Made by a program: the position numbers and the translations under genes
Shown: one piece after another, positions 27,299 to 34,988 of the stretch
Position numbering within the stretch: position 1 is the stretch's first letter
Layout of the letters: each line of letters begins with the position of its first letter
Assembly: GCA_015061695.1 (NCBI GenBank)
Contig: SUWA01000007.1
Location: forward strand, 1-52,087
Direction: 5' to 3'
From: Lentisphaerota bacterium
GTDB lineage: Bacteria; Verrucomicrobiota; Lentisphaeria; Victivallales; Victivallaceae
DNA length: 52,087 nt
Notes under the pieces: model-generated
Told to the model about the DNA's origin: nothing
Seen by the model: the letters and a program-made list of their open reading frames with translations, nothing else
Database searches by the model: none

Positions 27299-27342
27299 CA
27301 ACGGGCCGCAGCCAACCGATTATGTTAAGCTGCGGCCCGTTG
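27299..27342 (-). terminator. Strong hairpin ending the cassette C operon
   Basis: CAACGGGCCGCAG (27299-27311) is perfectly complementary to CTGCGGCCCGTTG (27330-27342): 13 bp around an 18-base loop. It lies 18 bases beyond the stop of the minus-strand 1396-residue gene, and the minus-strand flank begins TTTATCC. It insulates the two convergent operons. Confidence 0.75.
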
Positions 27343-27360
27343 GGTATGATCCCCAAAAGT

Positions 27361-30300
27361 TTATTTGTTTTTCAACTCATAGATCCGGCTTTCCGGAGCT
27401 TTATTCTGCCACTGGATTCTTTCGACCCACTTGGCTTGCGGATCGACCGGCCAGAGCTGGCGCATGAGCTTACCCCGGGGGGCAGCAAAGCTGAAAGAGC
27501 CTTGCACCTTGCTGCTGTGGAATGCAGTATAACTGGCACAGCTGTAGACCGCTATATTGTTGCGCGACTGGATGTCTATTCCAACGCCGTTGGCTATATG
27601 GCGCAGGATTTCCGGCGGCAGCAGCGCTGCCGGGGTAAAGAATATATTGCCTTTGCGCACAACTGCCGGTGTGCCGTCTTCAAAACAGGCCAGCACTTCG
27701 TCAAAGCTGCGCGCCACCGGTACCGGCGAAAATTCCTGATCGGCGTGGCCGAAACGGTGTCCGGCCGGCAGACTTTCAAACGCGCGGGTGGTCTTGAATT
27801 GCGCTTTCTGCCGGGTGTTGCGCAGTTCAAAGTCCATGCCGGTAAGCTGATTGGCCAGATCCATATTCAATTGGGCGCCGTTGGCAATGCCGGGGGCGGA
27901 AACAAAAATGATATGATTATTTTTGTCGGATGCGATCTTCTGCACCGCTTTGACTTCTTCGTCAGTCATCAAATATGGATTGAGGAAGATATACAATTTG
28001 TAATCTTTAAGCTGCGGATGAGCTGCGTCAAATTGCAGATATTCGTCGAAAGGTGAACCGATCCGGCCGATGGCTTCGCGCTGGAATATGGCATAGCTCT
28101 GCAAGCGCTCATCGCCGAATCCGCCGCCCTGCTGACGGAGCATGGCATGGCTTTCGTCGGACATAAAAACGGCGATATCCGAGGTACTGCGTAAATCGCG
28201 CGTTACTGCTGCTTTGGTGATCTTGTCGAGTTCGCCGATGGTCTTTACGCTTTCCGGGTCGTCATAGAAGTTGAGCGAGCTGGTGGAAAGCGGGAAGTAA
28301 TAGAATCCGGCCCGGGAGCAGAGCGCTTTGCCGACTTCGCGTGCTATGACCTGATCGTGAGCGTAGGCCGTGCGGATACTGTAGGCGTATTCTGCGGGGT
28401 ACTGCAAATGGCTGCGGGCGTCATTTTCGTTGATCCACAGTTTGTTGTACAGCACCAAGGTTGCGGGGCTGGGCATATCGTAAGAACCGACTCCACCCTG
28501 ATCGCGGAAATTACTTGCATACTGCAGCGGTCCGAGGTAGTAATCTATATAAGGCGTTTCGATGGCGCGTTTCTGGCGGATATAACCGGTTTGTTCACCC
28601 AGAAAATGTGATCCGAGGTCGATCAAATGCCCGTAAAGCGCTCCGGTCAGAGCTTTGCCGCCGGTGGCTTCTTTGATCACTTTGCCGTAGAACTCGATAC
28701 CTTCGGTTACACACTCCGACAAAGCATACGCGTAATCAATCGCGCTCCGGTGCAAGCTCGGGTCGCGGAAAACTCCGTTGCCGTAAGCTGTACGCATTTC
28801 GCGGCTCGGGATGGCGGCATTGTCAAAAGTTACGTTCGGATCGTTCCAGGCTGCCTGCAGCGCGGCATTGGTTTTGTAGGTGCGTCGCAGATATTGCCGG
28901 AAGAAGTCCAGCATCGGCTGGCTGTAATCGCTGAGCGTGCCCGGTTCTGACGGATTGCCGCCCGACCAGTAGTGCATCCACTGGCCTTCTTCGCCTTCGT
29001 TGGCAAAGTAGCCGATGACCCGGTCGGCGTAGGGTGATTTTTCCACATGTTTGATCATTTGCCGTATATAATATGCGTAATACTCCCGGCGGACTGAACT
29101 GGCCAGCGACATGTGGCTGCTGCGGGCGCCGTTATCAAAAACGACCATATCTTCGGGGTGTTTTTGGCGCATCCACTGCGGCGTGCCGTCGCGCATGGAA
29201 AGTTTGACGATCATCAGCGCATTGGGATCGTTTTTCAGCAATGTGGCTGCGATCATATCCAGCTGGGCGAAATTGCAGATTTGATTTTCACTCAAATCCG
29301 GCGTGTGGTAAACGTGGTAAAGCTCAAGACCGGACTTGTGGAAGATCCGGGCATGAACGTCCAGATCCTTGACGCCGTGGGCGCTGAAGATGCTGAAATA
29401 AGGTTTGCCGTTGACCGTCAATGTGGGGACACCGTTGATTTTTTTCAGTCTGGCATCGGGCGTTTGCGCGCGGCGGCTGTTGCTGACTTTGACCGGCTGG
29501 CGCGAGAGATCGCGGTTCCCGGCCATCGGCTTGCAGCCGGACATGGAAAAGACCAGCTCGTAATCGCCGGGCATCAGGAATTTGCTGGTATCCAGAGTAA
29601 AGCCGAACTCAAAATTGGTCTTATCTGCCGGAGTGATCCCGATATTGAACGTTTCAAACGTAATGCCGTTGCGCATCAGATTGAGCCGCACCGGAGTGGC
29701 GGGGCGTTGGGCCGGAAGCTGGAACTGCATTTTACAGTTATAACTTTCCCCGGCAGTGATTTCAGAAGGAATATCTGATTGGAGTACCTGAATCACAGTT
29801 TTAGGCGCATTCATGCGGTATTTGACTGCGCCCCAGGCGCCGTGAGGCGGACGGCCCAGTTCAACGCACCGGGTGAACGATTTGTAATCAAACTCCGGAC
29901 TCATCCAGTTGGCCGCCGGTTGGGTCGTGGAGGCACGCCAATTTTTGTCGGTGATGAACTTGCGGCTGCTGCCGTCGGCAAAAACCATATCCATTTCCAC
30001 CAGCAGTCCGGCCGAGTAACGGGCCTGATGCACGATGGCGCAAATGGTATTTTTGCCCGGGCGCAGATATTGGGCAATGCTGGTGTTCGGCGGTGTGGCC
30101 CGGCCGAAAATACTGGCTACGCGGTGGCCGTTGACATAAACTTCGCCGCCATCGTCCACGGCGCCCTGCATCATGGCGAGCTTCGGCAGCTGGTCGAGTT
30201 CAAACTCTCCGCGCAGATAAACCACGATATTTTCGATCCGGTCGGGTGTGAACCAAATCCAGTTGGCCTGCCAGTTTTCTTCCGGATATTCGGGTTTGTA

Positions 30301-31551
30301 AAGTTTCAGTGTTTCGATGGTCAAATTGCTTTTGCCGGGGAATTCCACGGCCAGCTTGCGCCACGGCCCCAGTTCTTTAAGGTCAATGGCGTACCCGCCG
30401 GAAACTTTTTGCAGTTTTGCATTCTGGAGCGGAGCGTATTCTTCTTTGCCTTCCTGCCACGGCGCGATCTTTACGCTGTCCAGTTGCGCCGGGGTTACGA
30501 TCTGCAAAACATCGGCAACTTCGGGCGTTTGGTACATCAGCTCCAGACGGGGCTGGGGGAGGGGAGTAGCGAAGGGTGTTTTTTTCAGATTTTTATCCAC
30601 CAGCTCCAGCGCGTTGTATTTGGTGATATAGCCATTGATACTTTCGATACCCGGCAGCGTGGCGGCAACTTCTTTTTCGCCGTACTCAAGATTGCGGAAT
30701 TGGGCTGTGCCGGTGCCGGATGCGGGGCCGGCGGAGGGCTGCAGCACGATCATTATGCTGTCGCTGGCAGCGGGCATCCGGTCAATGATAAGACTCAGTT
30801 TTTTCCAATCACTGGTGCCGGGCAGGGAATTGCTGGAATATGCCTGCAGCCGTTTGCCGGATTTGTCAAATACAAAAACATGCATCTGCGCCCGGCCGGT
30901 ATTGTTGACGGTGTTGGCTTCGCAGGAAAAAATCCAGGCAGTTCCGGCTTTTACTTTGATCGGATTGCTGAGCAGATATGCTCCGCCGGCCGTGGAGTCA
31001 TCGGTCAGCGTAATTACTCCCTGGTCGAGGGTGTACTTCATGCCATTCCACTTGAGCCGTTGGGTTTGCGGCAGTGTGGCCGGGGCGGTTATATCCAGCT
31101 TCAGATCGCGGAACCAGGCCGTGCCGGTGCCGGCGGCTGGGCCGGCGGCGGGCTGCAGTTGAACTTTGATCCCGGCGGCCGTTGCGGGCAGCGCACCGGC
31201 TGGAATGACCAGTTTCAGCTCTTGCCAGTCGCTGGTGCCGGTAATGACACTGCTGCCGACAACATTGAGTCTTTTGCCGCTCTGATCATAAATGTGGATA
31301 TATACCTGGGTGCGGGTGGTAACATTTTCGCATTTGGCCTGAACCGAAAAGTTTATTTCGGACGCAGCTTTCAGCGGAATGGTTTTCGAAGTTATGATCA
31401 ACGCTCCGCCATCTTTGGAGGTGTCGCTGATTTTTATAACGCCTTCGTTGACAGTGTGTTTGCTGCCGGCGAACTGGGTTTGGGTGTCCAGAGTTGAGGC
31501 TGTAAGACTCCCTGCTGCCATAGCGGCAGCTGCAAAAGATATAATTTTCAT
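27361..31551 (-). CDS. Very large secreted GH42-like glycosidase with tandem N-terminal binding modules
   Basis: A 1396-residue exported protein with signal peptide MKIISFAAAAMAAGSLTAS. Residues about 25-155 and 165-295 are two homologous beta-sandwich modules, both with ...GTSDW..L.L.I...P......I.V.LQP.AGPA.GTGTA.FR.L. Residues about 420-560 are a galactose-binding-like domain (WQANWIWFTPDRIENIVVYLRGEFEL...), then an Ig-like domain. From about 690 a TIM barrel of GH42 type follows, with acid/base candidate in IGYFANEGEEGQW and nucleophile candidate in LWINENDARSHL, then a trimerisation-like domain and a beta tail. It is last in the operon regulator-pseudopilin-glycosidase. Exact substrate unknown; beta-galactoside is the family guess. 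Confidence 0.85.
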   Translation of the reverse strand: MKIISFAAAAMAAGSLTASTLDTQTQFAGSKHTVNEGVIKISDTSKDGGALIITSKTIPLKAASEINFSVQAKCENVTTRTQVYIHIYDQSGKRLNVVGSSVITGTSDWQELKLVIPAGALPATAAGIKVQLQPAAGPAAGTGTAWFRDLKLDITAPATLPQTQRLKWNGMKYTLDQGVITLTDDSTAGGAYLLSNPIKVKAGTAWIFSCEANTVNNTGRAQMHVFVFDKSGKRLQAYSSNSLPGTSDWKKLSLIIDRMPAASDSIMIVLQPSAGPASGTGTAQFRNLEYGEKEVAATLPGIESINGYITKYNALELVDKNLKKTPFATPLPQPRLELMYQTPEVADVLQIVTPAQLDSVKIAPWQEGKEEYAPLQNAKLQKVSGGYAIDLKELGPWRKLAVEFPGKSNLTIETLKLYKPEYPEENWQANWIWFTPDRIENIVVYLRGEFELDQLPKLAMMQGAVDDGGEVYVNGHRVASIFGRATPPNTSIAQYLRPGKNTICAIVHQARYSAGLLVEMDMVFADGSSRKFITDKNWRASTTQPAANWMSPEFDYKSFTRCVELGRPPHGAWGAVKYRMNAPKTVIQVLQSDIPSEITAGESYNCKMQFQLPAQRPATPVRLNLMRNGITFETFNIGITPADKTNFEFGFTLDTSKFLMPGDYELVFSMSGCKPMAGNRDLSRQPVKVSNSRRAQTPDARLKKINGVPTLTVNGKPYFSIFSAHGVKDLDVHARIFHKSGLELYHVYHTPDLSENQICNFAQLDMIAATLLKNDPNALMIVKLSMRDGTPQWMRQKHPEDMVVFDNGARSSHMSLASSVRREYYAYYIRQMIKHVEKSPYADRVIGYFANEGEEGQWMHYWSGGNPSEPGTLSDYSQPMLDFFRQYLRRTYKTNAALQAAWNDPNVTFDNAAIPSREMRTAYGNGVFRDPSLHRSAIDYAYALSECVTEGIEFYGKVIKEATGGKALTGALYGHLIDLGSHFLGEQTGYIRQKRAIETPYIDYYLGPLQYASNFRDQGGVGSYDMPSPATLVLYNKLWINENDARSHLQYPAEYAYSIRTAYAHDQVIAREVGKALCSRAGFYYFPLSTSSLNFYDDPESVKTIGELDKITKAAVTRDLRSTSDIAVFMSDESHAMLRQQGGGFGDERLQSYAIFQREAIGRIGSPFDEYLQFDAAHPQLKDYKLYIFLNPYLMTDEEVKAVQKIASDKNNHIIFVSAPGIANGAQLNMDLANQLTGMDFELRNTRQKAQFKTTRAFESLPAGHRFGHADQEFSPVPVARSFDEVLACFEDGTPAVVRKGNIFFTPAALLPPEILRHIANGVGIDIQSRNNIAVYSCASYTAFHSSKVQGSFSFAAPRGKLMRQLWPVDPQAKWVERIQWQNKAPESRIYELKNK

Positions 31552-31574
31552 AATTGACTGTTTATCCCTTGAAT

Positions 31575-32258
31575 TTATCTCTCTTCGTCATCAAAGAAAG
31601 TGGCCGCGTTGTACCAGGTATCGCCGACCGAACCGGTGGGGAACTGATTGCTTTCAACATGACCGCCCAGATAAAGTGTCGGGCAGAGTTTGCTGTGCGG
31701 GCGCGGATTGGTGTTGTTGCGGGGCGGGAAGAAACAGCTGTAGATCACATGGCCGGGGTTGTCGCCCACGCGGCTGCGGGCATGCCGGTCAGCATTCCAC
31801 TTGGCGTCTACGGCTGCATTGCGGCTCCAGATGATGTAAACGTAGCTGGTATCAACAGTCGAAGAGTGTTCAACCATGGCCACCGAGGAATCGCTGGGGC
31901 ATTTGAAGTTGCGGGAAACGATGCTTTTCAGTTCATTGACATCATCGGGTTGGGGCGAACCGAGATAGCCGCCGTTGATGATGAAATCCGACGGATAGCT
32001 GGAAGTGCCGAATGTCTTGCTTACCGCCATACCGTTGTGAACGACCTGACCGGAGCTGTTGGGCTTGGCCGGCAGATAGTCTTTGTTGTCGCCGGTGTAC
32101 ATCAGAACTGCCGTACCCAATTGCTTGAGGTTGCTGGTGCAGTTGGCTTGTCTGGCGCGTTCGCGCGCAGCCGAGAGTGCCGGCAGCAGCATGGCGGCCA
32201 GAATGGCAATGATTGCGATCACGACAAGAAGCTCGATAAGGGTGAATTGTTTTTTCAT
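31575..32258 (-). CDS. Type II secretion-like pseudopilin (cassette C)
   Basis: A 227-residue protein with an unusually short leader (MKKQ) directly before the prepilin helix [16 protein letters not shown] and [14 protein letters not shown]. The residue before Phe is Gln instead of Gly. The C-terminal motif is [16 protein letters not shown], an H-X9-GG variant where Asp of H-X9-DG is Gly. AGGAG lies before the ATG. It sits between the regulator (32 bases) and the GH42-like gene (23 bases), so the operon makes one regulator, one pseudopilin and one giant glycosidase. Third such pseudopilin in the window. Confidence 0.9.
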   Translation of the reverse strand: MKKQFTLIELLVVIAIIAILAAMLLPALSAARERARQANCTSNLKQLGTAVLMYTGDNKDYLPAKPNSSGQVVHNGMAVSKTFGTSSYPSDFIINGGYLGSPQPDDVNELKSIVSRNFKCPSDSSVAMVEHSSTVDTSYVYIIWSRNAAVDAKWNADRHARSRVGDNPGHVIYSCFFPPRNNTNPRPHSKLCPTLYLGGHVESNQFPTGSVGDTWYNAATFFDDEER

Positions 32259-32290
32259 GGTACCTTCTCCTATTTTAGAGGTTATATAAT

Positions 32291-33319
32291 TTATTGTTTT
32301 TTTACACTGCTTCTTTCGATCAGGATCGGCTTGTAGAACATCTGCAGCGCTTCGCCGGGCCGCCGGACCGGGTGGAGCATCCGCTTGACCAGTTCAGATG
32401 CCAACAGATCGTATGGTTCTTCAAAAGTGGTCAGAGCCGGTTCAAAAAACTGCAGCATTTTTTCGTTGTCATAGCCTATTACCGAAATATCATCGGGTAC
32501 TGAAATATGGTTATTCCGGCAATATTGGATAAAGTGCAGCGCCAATTTATCGGTCAGCGCAAATACTGCATCCGGGCGATTTTTTTGAGTCAGGATCTTT
32601 TGAAAAACCTGATCGCGCAAGCTGCTGTTTTTGACATCTCCGGTATCGCCGAAATTATGGATCGCAAAGGTCAGATCCGGGTATTGGGCTGCGGCCAGAG
32701 CAGCCCCGCGGGCCCGCTCGTAAAACGAAATTTCCGGAACCTGACTGTAGGCCAAAACTGCAATATTGCGATGGTGGCAGTTGTACAAATAATCTATGGC
32801 CATCCGTCCGCCGGCCGCGTTATCTATGGCAAAAAGCGGTTCATCCTGAACAAAGCGGTCAATAAAGTAGATCTTTTCGGGCATGATGCGATTTTTCAGC
32901 TGCCGCAGAGTTTCCCCGCGTATACTCCAGGCATGGATCAACACTGCCTGACAGGTTGCCGGGTCGGGTAAATCGTTGTTCATAATGATTTGCAGCTGTA
33001 AATCATGCGCCAGCAACCCGTGCTGCAATGCGCCGATAAAGTTCATCAGCCGGTAGTTGTTCTGATTGATGAAATCGTTCATATACAAGACTACGATTTT
33101 TTTTGACTCATGTTGCGGGGTTATTGCCGCAAAATTACCGACCCCGTTTATGCTGTAGACGTAAGAGATTTTTTTGAGTTCGCTCATCACCCGCTGAATG
33201 GTGTTGATATTGACTTGGAATTCCAATGCCAACTGCTGCAGCGACGGCAGTTTATCGGTGTAGACTCCGCCGTCGATGCGCTGTTTAATGATTGCAGTTA
33301 TTTCCGGGTAACGGGCCAT
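32291..33319 (-). CDS. GntR-family regulator with LacI-type effector domain (cassette C)
   Basis: A 342-residue regulator. Residues 1-70 are a GntR winged helix ([27 protein letters not shown]). Residues about 75-340 are a LacI/periplasmic-binding-like domain ([55 protein letters not shown], and [28 protein letters not shown]). The ATG at 33319 is preferred; its AAGG ribosome site lies inside a perfect 16-bp palindrome. It heads its own operon with pseudopilin and GH42-like enzyme, so autoregulation would control all three. Confidence 0.9.
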   Translation of the reverse strand: MARYPEITAIIKQRIDGGVYTDKLPSLQQLALEFQVNINTIQRVMSELKKISYVYSINGVGNFAAITPQHESKKIVVLYMNDFINQNNYRLMNFIGALQHGLLAHDLQLQIIMNNDLPDPATCQAVLIHAWSIRGETLRQLKNRIMPEKIYFIDRFVQDEPLFAIDNAAGGRMAIDYLYNCHHRNIAVLAYSQVPEISFYERARGAALAAAQYPDLTFAIHNFGDTGDVKNSSLRDQVFQKILTQKNRPDAVFALTDKLALHFIQYCRNNHISVPDDISVIGYDNEKMLQFFEPALTTFEEPYDLLASELVKRMLHPVRRPGEALQMFYKPILIERSSVKKQ

Positions 33320-33326
33320 TTTTTTG

Positions 33327-33342
33327 ACCTTATTAATAAGGT
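33327..33342. promoter_or_regulatory. Perfect 16-bp palindrome ACCTTATTAATAAGGT, probable operator
   Basis: It lies directly upstream of the regulator start codon and includes its Shine-Dalgarno AAGG. The half-site AATAAGGT also occurs in the operator-like site at 3205-3218 of the other GntR-type regulator. It could act on DNA as operator or on RNA by hiding the ribosome site. Confidence 0.6.
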
Positions 33343-33361
33343 GTTTTTTGTAAATCCACCT

Positions 33362-33389
33362 AAAATAACCGACTTTAAGCAAAATGCAA
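33362..33389 (-). promoter_or_regulatory. Promoter of cassette C operon (TTGCAT-N16-TATTTT)
   Basis: On the minus strand TTGCAT (33389-33384), 16 bp, TATTTT (33367-33362). The palindromic operator is about 20 bases downstream, in the leader. Confidence 0.45.
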
Positions 33390-33444
33390 ATCATAAAACA
33401 TAAAAAACATTGATTTTAGCATTTGCTGTTTATTGCATGGCTTA

Positions 33445-33457
33445 CCGTGCCGCACGG
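33445..33457. promoter_or_regulatory. 13-bp palindrome CCGTGCCGCACGG upstream of the heptosyltransferase promoter
   Basis: CCGTGC and GCACGG flank a central C. Wider arms CTGTTT and AAACAG (about 33426-33463) make a larger imperfect structure. It lies about 30 bp upstream of the -35 at 33486, where an activator would bind. No regulator gene in the window is an obvious partner. Confidence 0.35.
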
Positions 33458-33485
33458 AAACAGTTGAAAGTTGCTGCTGAAAAAT

Positions 33486-33513
33486 TTGCAAATTAATGTT
33501 GCTGTGGTATATT
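33486..33513 (+). promoter_or_regulatory. Promoter of the heptosyltransferase/giant protein pair (TTGCAA-N16-TATATT)
   Basis: TTGCAA (33486-33491), 16 bp, TATATT (33508-33513). The leader to the ATG at 33623 is about 100 bases and contains no other gene. Confidence 0.55.
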
Positions 33514-33622
33514 AGAAAATGATTGTTTGAATGGGGGTTTTACTGCATGATACTTCCGGCAATCATCGGATGAAGCATATTTTTTTTATTTTTTATTACG
33601 GGATTTGCCCGGGGAAGTTCAT

Positions 33623-34945
33623 ATGAGCAATGATTTGAGTTTTACAGTCAATCCGGTTCCAGTCAATAATATAAACATAAGTACCGGTAGCCCGGCACCG
33701 GCCGCCCCGGCCGCAGCTGCGGCGCCAACTCCGGCGTCGGCGCCGGAGCAAAACCCTCAAAACAAGATCTATGGCGATGTGCCGCAGATCCCGACTCTGG
33801 ATGCGGTCGAAGGAATCAAATTTGACTTTAACGACGGTATCCGTATTCTTTTTCCGCACAATGGCAAAGAGTACCATGTAACTTTTACGGATATTGATAC
33901 GGGTATCATTCTTTACAGTGCCGATACCGTGCCGGGCGCTTACGTTACCAGTGTAAAGAAGTTTTACATCAAATTCCGGCTCATCATTCATAACAAGGGC
34001 GGCAAAGATCCAATCTTTACCTACGATTACGATGCCAAAGATAAAGAAGTAATGATCCAGCTGCCGGTCGGTACATTGGGCGACAGTATCGGCTGGTTCA
34101 GTTATGTGGAGCGTTTTCAACAGAAACACCAGTGTAAAGTCATTTGCGTGATGACGCCGTGGATTGCCGAAATCGTGAAAAATCAGTATCCGGATATTAC
34201 CTTTATCGGGCCGGAAGAAACCAAAAAATATTCGCCCTACGCCTGTTACTACATGGGGCTCTTTTTCCGCGGCGATGTGGATCACCAGCCGATCGACTTC
34301 CGCTACATCGGTTTGCACCGCACTGCCGGGTATATTCTGGGGGTCGATCCGGAAGATATTCCGCCGCGTTTTGACCTTTCTGCGCCGCGGCAGATCAAAG
34401 AAAAATATGTCTGTATTGCCGCACAAAGCTCCAGTCAGGCCAAATACTGGAACAATCCGTTCGGCTGGATCGAAGTGGTCAAATTCCTCAAAGATAACGG
34501 CTATCGGGTACTCTGCATCGATAAGGAACGGGTGCATGGAATCGGTTTGAACTGGAACTATATACCTTACGGCGCTGAAGATTTTACCGGCGATATACCG
34601 CTGCAGGAACGGATCAATCTGATCAAAGATGCCGACTTTTTTATCGGGCTTTCCAGCGGGTTGAGCTGGTTGGCATGGGGGTGCAAAGTGCCGGTGGTGA
34701 TGATTTCCGGTTTTACGCACCCGACCAATGAATTTTCCACGCCGTACCGGGTCATCAATTACCATACCTGCCACAGCTGCTGGAACGATATGCGGCTGGA
34801 TTTTGACCACTTTGATTTCCTGTGGTGTCCGCGCCAGAAAGGTACCGAGCGGCATTTTGAGTGTACCAAACTTATTTCGGCAGAACAGGTTATTACCACG
34901 ATCCGCAAAGTGCCGACCTTTCAAGCCGGATCGGGTGAAGCATAA
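33623..34945 (+). CDS. Autotransporter-type protein O-heptosyltransferase (TibC/Aah family)
   Basis: A 440-residue cytoplasmic enzyme. Known family function: transfer of heptose from ADP-heptose to serines of strand-loop-strand repeats, as TibC and Aah do for TibA and AIDA-I. Seen: an Ala/Pro-rich linker (residues about 25-45), an N-terminal beta domain, GT-B-like segments (PVGTLGDSIGWFSYVERFQ, CIAAQSSSQAKYWNNPFGWIEVVKFLKDNGYRVLCI, FIGLSSGLSWLAWGCKVPVVMISGF) and four C-terminal cysteines (383, 386, 402, 414) in CHSCW, FLWCP and FECTK, the iron-finger region. GGGGAAG precedes the ATG at 33623. The target-like protein follows after 43 bases. Heptose-nucleotide biosynthesis genes are not in the window. 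Confidence 0.93.
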   Translation: MSNDLSFTVNPVPVNNINISTGSPAPAAPAAAAAPTPASAPEQNPQNKIYGDVPQIPTLDAVEGIKFDFNDGIRILFPHNGKEYHVTFTDIDTGIILYSADTVPGAYVTSVKKFYIKFRLIIHNKGGKDPIFTYDYDAKDKEVMIQLPVGTLGDSIGWFSYVERFQQKHQCKVICVMTPWIAEIVKNQYPDITFIGPEETKKYSPYACYYMGLFFRGDVDHQPIDFRYIGLHRTAGYILGVDPEDIPPRFDLSAPRQIKEKYVCIAAQSSSQAKYWNNPFGWIEVVKFLKDNGYRVLCIDKERVHGIGLNWNYIPYGAEDFTGDIPLQERINLIKDADFFIGLSSGLSWLAWGCKVPVVMISGFTHPTNEFSTPYRVINYHTCHSCWNDMRLDFDHFDFLWCPRQKGTERHFECTKLISAEQVITTIRKVPTFQAGSGEA

Positions 34946-34988
34946 TTGATGCCCGCAGAAGTGATTTTAGCGCGGGGGAAATGTGTAT

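Noticed and set aside
29779-31497. A 572-codon open frame on the plus strand
   Set aside because: It runs antisense to the GH42-like gene, whose minus-strand product has a signal peptide and conserved domains. The antisense translation shows no family features and arises from the codon bias of the real gene.
33596-34924. A 442-codon open frame on the minus strand
   Set aside because: It is antisense to the heptosyltransferase gene, which has clear family motifs and a ribosome site. The antisense product is not recognisable.
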